From: Dokdonella_A sp963758365
GTDB taxonomy: Bacteria; Pseudomonadota; Gammaproteobacteria; Xanthomonadales; Rhodanobacteraceae
Length of the DNA stretch: 64,000 nt
Reading direction: 5' to 3'
Assembly (NCBI GenBank): GCA_963758365.1
Contig: CAVWVB010000001.1
Location: forward strand, 3,162,001 to 3,226,000
Part shown: positions 59,789 through 64,000 of the stretch, piece by piece
Layout of the letters: every line of letters begins with the position of its first letter
Position numbering within the stretch: the first letter of the stretch is position 1
The notes under the pieces: generated by a model
Seen by the model: only the letters and a program-made list of their open reading frames with translations
Databases searched by the model: none
What the model was told of the DNA's origin: nothing
Made by a program: the position numbers and the translations under genes

Positions 59789-60433
59789 ATGGCCAAACTC
59801 TATTTCTACTACTCGGCAATGAATGCCGGCAAGACCACGACGCTCCTGCAGAGCGCGTACAACTACAACGAGCGCGGCATGCGCACGCTGATACTGACTC
59901 CCCGGCTCGACACGCGGGCTGGCAACGGCGTGGTCGCCTCGCGCATCGGCCTGAGCGCGAAGGCGCAACGGTTTGATGCCGGTGACGATCTGCTCGCAAC
60001 CGTGCAAGCCGATATTGCCGGCCATGGCGCGCTCGACTGCGTGCTCGTCGACGAGGCCCAGTTCCTCGGCAAGGCACAGGTCTGGCAGCTCAGCGATGTC
60101 GTCGACGCGCTCGCGATTCCGGTGCTCGCCTACGGGCTGCGCACGGATTTCCGCGGCGAATTGTTCGAGGGCAGTCGCTACCTGCTCGCCTGGGCGGACG
60201 ATCTCATCGAGATCAAGACGATCTGCCACACCGGCAGGAAGGCGACCATGGTCGTGCGCGTCGACGCGCACGGGCGCGCGCTCACCGACGGTCCGCAGGT
60301 TGAGATCGGCGGCAACGAGCGCTATGTCTCGGTCAGTCGCGCCGAGTTCAAGAAGATCATGTCCGGACAAGGGCGCGTCGAACTGCAGCAGCCCGGGCTG
60401 CCCTTCGATCCGCGCAAGGAATCCCCGCAATGA
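59789..60433 (+). CDS. tdk: Thymidine kinase (type II), Zn site incomplete
   Basis: 214 aa. P-loop SAMNAGKTTTL (Lys15-Thr16), catalytic Glu89 in VLVDEAQF, GLRTDFRGELFEGS and GGNERYVSVSR. It phosphorylates thymidine to dTMP. In the E. coli enzyme, as I recall it, the lasso domain holds Zn through C-x-C and a later Cys; here the sites read C146-H-T148 and S183, so at least two Cys ligands are absent while the fold motifs remain. The ATG at 59789 is the only start matching the family. Confidence 0.93.
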   Translation: MAKLYFYYSAMNAGKTTTLLQSAYNYNERGMRTLILTPRLDTRAGNGVVASRIGLSAKAQRFDAGDDLLATVQADIAGHGALDCVLVDEAQFLGKAQVWQLSDVVDALAIPVLAYGLRTDFRGELFEGSRYLLAWADDLIEIKTICHTGRKATMVVRVDAHGRALTDGPQVEIGGNERYVSVSRAEFKKIMSGQGRVELQQPGLPFDPRKESPQ

Positions 60434-61191
60434 GCGAAATCAACTGGCCGCGTGCCCATTGGCAGGACAGCGGCGAATCCGCATTCATCCTGTGGTTCGT
60501 GTTCGGCGAGTTCGAGCCCGACTTCAGCATCGACGCGCCGCGCTACCGCACCCGCGGCACACCGGGTGGCGTCGACGTCGTGCGTTACCTGAACAGCGAA
60601 CTCGAGAAATGGGACGGCTATCCGCTCTCGGGCACGCTCGGACGGCTGCTCTGGGAAGAGAACGCGCACCTGTTCGAGCGTGCGCAGAAAGCGCGCGAAT
60701 GCGTGATGCTGCGCGGCAGTCTGACCGATCCCGCGGATCTGGACTATCTGCGTGACCTGATCGGCACGATTACCGCGCTCACCGATCTGGGGGGTGTTGC
60801 GATCATCGATCCGCAGACCCTGTCGATGTTCAGTGCCGATGAGTGGCGGCGGCGCTACTTCGAGCGCGATTCGTTCAGCGCGCGCGCGCATGTATTGATC
60901 CTGTGCAACGAGGACGAGCGGCATGCCGGCCGCCTACATGTGCACACGCGCGGCCTGCGCAAGTTCGCACGGCCCGATATCAGCGTTCGCAACGTACCGC
61001 CTGCCGCGGCGAGCAGCGCGGGCGAGCTCGCCGAGCGTTTCGTCGAATTCCAGGCGGCCGGCGGACGCGTCGCCGAGGACCATGCGATCGAACTCGACGG
61101 CGTGCCCGAGGGCATGCAGGTGCGCATCGCGGGCGCGTCCGAGGATCCCGAATTCAACAACCGGCATCTCGATCTGTGCTGGCCCGACTGA
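60430..61191 (+). CDS. Unknown protein coupled to tdk
   Basis: 253 aa, start overlapping the tdk stop (ATGA, 60430-60433). Begins MSEINWPRAHWQDSGESAFILWFVFGEF. Later features: LLWEENAHLFERAQKARECV, GVAIIDPQTLSMFSADEWRR, and LHVHTRGLRKFARPDISVRNV, which faintly recalls DUF4261. The middle reads like an alpha/beta domain; no signal peptide. The tight coupling suggests regular co-expression with thymidine kinase. I cannot assign a function. Confidence 0.7.
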   Translation: MSEINWPRAHWQDSGESAFILWFVFGEFEPDFSIDAPRYRTRGTPGGVDVVRYLNSELEKWDGYPLSGTLGRLLWEENAHLFERAQKARECVMLRGSLTDPADLDYLRDLIGTITALTDLGGVAIIDPQTLSMFSADEWRRRYFERDSFSARAHVLILCNEDERHAGRLHVHTRGLRKFARPDISVRNVPPAAASSAGELAERFVEFQAAGGRVAEDHAIELDGVPEGMQVRIAGASEDPEFNNRHLDLCWPD

Positions 61192-61269
61192 ACGTGTGCG
61201 ATCCTGCTGGCGGGACGCAGAACGTCAGCCGGTTCAGTTCGGCCGAGAGGGCATTTCGGCGACTTCCGG

Positions 61270-62082
61270 TCAGTGCTGGCAGCTTACGCAGTAGAACGTC
61301 GAACGCTGGCCGAGCATGGTCGAACGGATCGCGGTACCGCAGATCCTGCACGGCGCACCGACGCGACCGTAGACCATGAGTTCCTGCTCGAAGTAGCCGG
61401 GCAGTCCGTCCGGACTGATGAAATCGCGCAGGGTCGTGCCGCCGCGCGTGATCGCGCTGGCGAGGATGCGGGTGACCGCCGCGGCAAGGCGGGCATAGCG
61501 CGTGCGCGCGACCGCGCCGGCCGCGCGCTTCGGATGGATGCCCGCCTCGAACAGCGCCTCGGCCGCATAGATGTTGCCAACTCCGACCACCACCGCCTGA
61601 TCCATCAGGAATACCTTGACCGGTGCGCGGCGGCCGCGCGAGAGCGTCCACAGCCGATCGCCGTCGAACGCGTCCGACAGCGGCTCCGGACCGAGTCCGG
61701 CAAGCAGCGGATGGACGGCGCCACGCGGCTGCCAGAGCTGGCAGCCGAAGCGGCGCGGATCGGTGTAGCGCAGCACGCGGCCCGAATCGAGCCGCCAGTC
61801 GACGTGATCGTGAATTCCGGGGGACGTATCCGCGGGCAGCACACGCAGGGCGCCCGACATGCCCAGGTGCAGCAGCGCGCTGCCGCGATCGACGTGCACG
61901 AGCAGGTACTTGGCGCGCCGCTCGACCGCCTCGATGCGGCGGCCGGGCAATCCCTCGACGAGTTCGCGCGGGATCGGCCAGCGCAGGCGCGGTTCGCGGA
62001 TGTCGAGCGCGATCACGCTGCGGCCCACGAGATACGGAGCGAGGCCGCGACGCGTGGTTTCGACTTCGGGAAGCTCCGGCAT
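61270..62082 (-). CDS. mutM: Formamidopyrimidine-DNA glycosylase
   Basis: 270 aa. Pro2-Glu3 catalytic N-terminus (MPELPEVETTRRGL), Lys in RRAKYLLV, LHLGMSG, the H2TH region VGVGNIYAAEALF, and the zinc finger PCRICG ... YCVSCQ with four Cys. Excises 8-oxoguanine and Fapy lesions. The preceding DUF4340 gene ends 2 bp upstream, so it is coupled to that locus. Confidence 0.96.
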   Translation of the reverse strand: MPELPEVETTRRGLAPYLVGRSVIALDIREPRLRWPIPRELVEGLPGRRIEAVERRAKYLLVHVDRGSALLHLGMSGALRVLPADTSPGIHDHVDWRLDSGRVLRYTDPRRFGCQLWQPRGAVHPLLAGLGPEPLSDAFDGDRLWTLSRGRRAPVKVFLMDQAVVVGVGNIYAAEALFEAGIHPKRAAGAVARTRYARLAAAVTRILASAITRGGTTLRDFISPDGLPGYFEQELMVYGRVGAPCRICGTAIRSTMLGQRSTFYCVSCQH

Positions 62083-62084
62083 GA

Positions 62085-62612
62085 TCAGTCCCGCGGTGCG
62101 TCAGCGGCCGGCGCCGGCGGCGCGGCCAATTCGTTGCCGGGTACCGCGAACAGGCGCGCGCTGAAGCGATCCGGCACCAGCGCGATGCGGCCCTCGACTT
62201 CGACGTAGCGATCGCCGTGGATCGCATCGGTGGTGCCGAATCTGAGGATTGCGCCGTCCAGCTGCAAGGTCGCCTGCGGCGGATCGAGACCGAGTTTGCG
62301 CGCATCGAGCTCGCCGCGGGCATGGCGGAAGCGCACCGGCGCGCGCGCGATCGCAACCAGTTTGTCGACCGCGTCGTCGGCTGCGGCGCGATCGAGCGGT
62401 TCACGCATCCACCAGTGGCCGTCGACCTTTTCGAATCGGCGCGTCGTGCATGCGTTGCAGGTCACCACGAGCGAGCGCACGCTCGCCGGATCGATTCGCG
62501 TGAGCGGCTCGGGCGCGAGTGCCTGTTCGCGGCGGACTTCCGCATACACCGCGACGCCAAGCAGAACGGCGGCCATGCACAGCAGCAGCAACGCGCGCGC
62601 GCGACGTTTCAT
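62085..62612 (-). CDS. Membrane-anchored DUF4340-like protein
   Basis: 175 aa. An N-terminal anchor RALLLLCMAAVLLGVAVYAEV, then a short DUF4340-like domain: FEKVDGHWWMREPLDRAA, KLVAIARAPVRF, KLGLDPPQATLQLDGAILRFG and ALVPDRF. DUF4340 proteins accompany GldG-type ABC loci, usually as longer proteins; this one is a single-unit form with a Cys pair (CNAC). Lies 4 bp downstream of the GldG-like gene. Confidence 0.75.
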   Translation of the reverse strand: MKRRARALLLLCMAAVLLGVAVYAEVRREQALAPEPLTRIDPASVRSLVVTCNACTTRRFEKVDGHWWMREPLDRAAADDAVDKLVAIARAPVRFRHARGELDARKLGLDPPQATLQLDGAILRFGTTDAIHGDRYVEVEGRIALVPDRFSARLFAVPGNELAAPPAPAADAPRD

Positions 62613-62616
62613 CTCA

Positions 62617-63966
62617 TCAACGTCGTCGCCGACGCCACCAGACCAGACCGCCGCTCGCGACGAGCAGCAGCGGCAGGCCGACCAGGAAGGTCAGCGCCAG
62701 CGCGGTCAGCGCAGCCTGGTTCAGGTCGAGTACGCGATCGGGCGCGCTGCGGTCCGCCACGGTGATCTGCGCATCGTCGCCGAGCAGCCAGTCGAACACG
62801 CGTTGGCCGAATTCACGGTTGCCGCCGTTGCCGAGAAAACTGTTGGAGAGAAATTCGCCGTCGCCGACCACCACGACTCTTTGCTCGCCGCGATCCGGTC
62901 GCGGCGAGACCCGGGTCAGCGCGAACCCGAGATCGAGCGGACCGGGAATTTCGCCCGCAGCGGCATCCTGACGGATCGTCGCACCGGCCTCGCCGGCTTT
63001 CGGAATTGGTCCGGTCTCGTTCCACGAGGTCGCGCTGCTGCGCAGGATCGGATGGGTCGCCCAGCGCGATCCGTCCAGCCGGGCCAGCGCGGCCGGCTGC
63101 GGGAACAGCGTGGTCAGCACGAAATCGCGGGTGATCGCATGCGCCGGATAGTGGTCAATTGCCACGAAGCTCGGATCGCCGAGGCCGAATGCCTGGCCGC
63201 TGCCGTCGACCACGGTGCCGGCCAGCACGCGCACCCCGAGCGCGGCCGCCAGATCGTCCAGGCCGACGTGCTCTTCGGGTCCGGTCAGCCAGAGCAGGCC
63301 GCCACCGCGGTTCACGTAGTCGACCAGTTCGGCCGCGACCGCCGGGGCGAGCCCTACCTGCGGATTGGCGACCACGACCAGATCGGCGTTCTCGGGCACC
63401 TTGCCCGCATTCGCGAGTGGCAGCGGCACCGCGCGCAGGCCGCGCCGCGCGAGTGTAGCGACGAACTGGCCGAGGTCCGCGTTCGCGTTGCCGAGCGGAT
63501 CGCGCTCGCCCTCGCCCTCGAGGAACGCGACGATCCGTTCGCGCGAGCGTGACAGGCGCAGCAGCGCGCCCGAGAATTCGGCCTCGCTCAACACCTTGAG
63601 GCGCTCGCTGCGGTCCCGATAGCGGATGTCCAGTTCGCCGTCGACCCGTACACCGGCCGTGCGCATCGCATCGGGATCGGCATCCGGATCGACGAAGCGC
63701 AGGTCGAGGTCCGGCTTCACGCGCCGGTAGCGGTCGACGAAATCGGCGATCACCGCGCGCAGCCCGCCCTGCGTGCGTGCGTAGCTGACCACTTCGACCG
63801 GCCCGTCGAGCGCGTGCAGCACCGCGACCGAGGCCTCGCCGAGACTCGCGCCGTGTGCGTAGCTCCAGTCGCGCACGAAACCGAAGCGCGTGCTCAGAAA
63901 CGCAAGCGCAACCGCGATCGCGATGACCAGAATGGCATGGATCGCATTGCCGAATCGCTCGCCCAT
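62617..63966 (-). CDS. GldG-like ABC-associated protein
   Basis: 449 aa. An N-terminal membrane helix (AILVIAIAVALAFLS), a large periplasmic region, and a C-terminal helix (ALTALALTFLVGLPLLLVAS) ending in RRRRR. The middle shows VEVVSYARTQGGLRAVIADF, DLVVVANPQVGLAPAVAAEL and GGGLLWLTGPEEHVGLDDLA, matching the GldG/ABC_transp_aux family. The function of such loci outside gliding bacteria is unclear. Start overlaps the upstream stop (TGATG, 63964-63968). Confidence 0.82.
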   Translation of the reverse strand: MGERFGNAIHAILVIAIAVALAFLSTRFGFVRDWSYAHGASLGEASVAVLHALDGPVEVVSYARTQGGLRAVIADFVDRYRRVKPDLDLRFVDPDADPDAMRTAGVRVDGELDIRYRDRSERLKVLSEAEFSGALLRLSRSRERIVAFLEGEGERDPLGNANADLGQFVATLARRGLRAVPLPLANAGKVPENADLVVVANPQVGLAPAVAAELVDYVNRGGGLLWLTGPEEHVGLDDLAAALGVRVLAGTVVDGSGQAFGLGDPSFVAIDHYPAHAITRDFVLTTLFPQPAALARLDGSRWATHPILRSSATSWNETGPIPKAGEAGATIRQDAAAGEIPGPLDLGFALTRVSPRPDRGEQRVVVVGDGEFLSNSFLGNGGNREFGQRVFDWLLGDDAQITVADRSAPDRVLDLNQAALTALALTFLVGLPLLLVASGGLVWWRRRRR

Positions 63967-64000
63967 CAGTCGGGCCGTGTCCGCAAGGCGTCGAGCCGTC
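63966..64000 (-). CDS. 3' end of the upstream ABC permease gene (partial)
   Basis: The last 35 bases on the minus strand read as an open frame ending RLDALRTRPD-stop (TGA 63966-63968), overlapping the GldG-like ATG by one base. In GldG-type loci the gene in this position encodes an ABC-2 permease (GldF-like). The product is inferred from context only, because too little is visible. Confidence 0.4.
   Translation of the reverse strand, partial: RLDALRTRPD

Noticed and set aside
1..64000. CRISPR array, rRNA operon, prophage or complete insertion sequence
   Set aside because: No regularly spaced repeats, no rRNA sequence, no phage structural genes and no transposase frame were recognised.

Overview
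The window is about 64 kb of high-GC proteobacterial chromosome. The gene content points to the Xanthomonadales/Lysobacterales branch of the Gammaproteobacteria: a glyQ-glyS pair, tatABC, rdgC, ttcA, mnmG, rep, type II thymidine kinase, PlsB, a PhoP/PhoQ-type operon led by a PepSY gene, and GGGAATC heptads. Placement rests on gene content and base composition only; no rRNA or tRNA gene is visible.

Region 1 (1-19,300) is a surface-polysaccharide island. A broken C25 peptidase ends at 772. A leftward arm (10,865 to 873) encodes a GT39-like membrane protein, an ABC exporter (Wzm/Wzt type), a small unknown protein, an 881-aa GT2-GT4-sulfotransferase fusion, a GT2, a Gmd-like sugar-nucleotide dehydratase, a GT4 and a DUF2007 protein. 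A rightward arm (11,466 to 19,288) encodes a secreted transglutaminase-like protein, a DUF4214/coiled-coil protein, a half-size GT-B protein, three GT4 enzymes and a methyltransferase. Nearly all neighbours overlap by 4 bp (ATGA/GTGA) or sit 1-2 bp apart, so each arm looks like one translationally coupled operon. The likely product is a 6-deoxyhexose-containing, possibly sulfated and methylated, ABC-exported glycan.

Region 2 (19,460-35,700) is mostly housekeeping: a histidine kinase/response regulator/PepSY operon with a candidate operator, a citrulline/dimethylarginine hydrolase-like enzyme with Tag, an EamA transporter, a threonine-dehydratase-like enzyme, PepN, MnmG, a lipoprotein and GlyQS. 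It includes an 885-bp gene-poor stretch with a strong 12-bp inverted repeat.

Region 3 (35,700-49,200) holds a GspE/PilB ATPase, a small RHH-like gene, tatABC, a SYLF protein, a CTERM-tailed protein, hemH, a hydrolase, a YgjP-type peptidase, rdgC, ttcA, tkt and a DUF465 gene. Region 4 (49,200-64,000) holds a secreted amidase, plsB, a lipoprotein, a candidate sRNA, an e(P4)-type phosphatase, an AI-2E family permease, rep, tdk, mutM and part of a GldG-type ABC locus.

The most unusual signal is a family of four miniature inverted-repeat elements (37,565; 38,172; 55,399; 57,602). Each is flanked by CTAG-like 4-bp duplications, and each abuts a different gene so that the element boundary supplies the stop codon in the same reading phase. 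The second is a compact intergenic transcription unit at 55,135-55,297, with promoter, CU-rich stretch and terminator, that looks like an undescribed sRNA.
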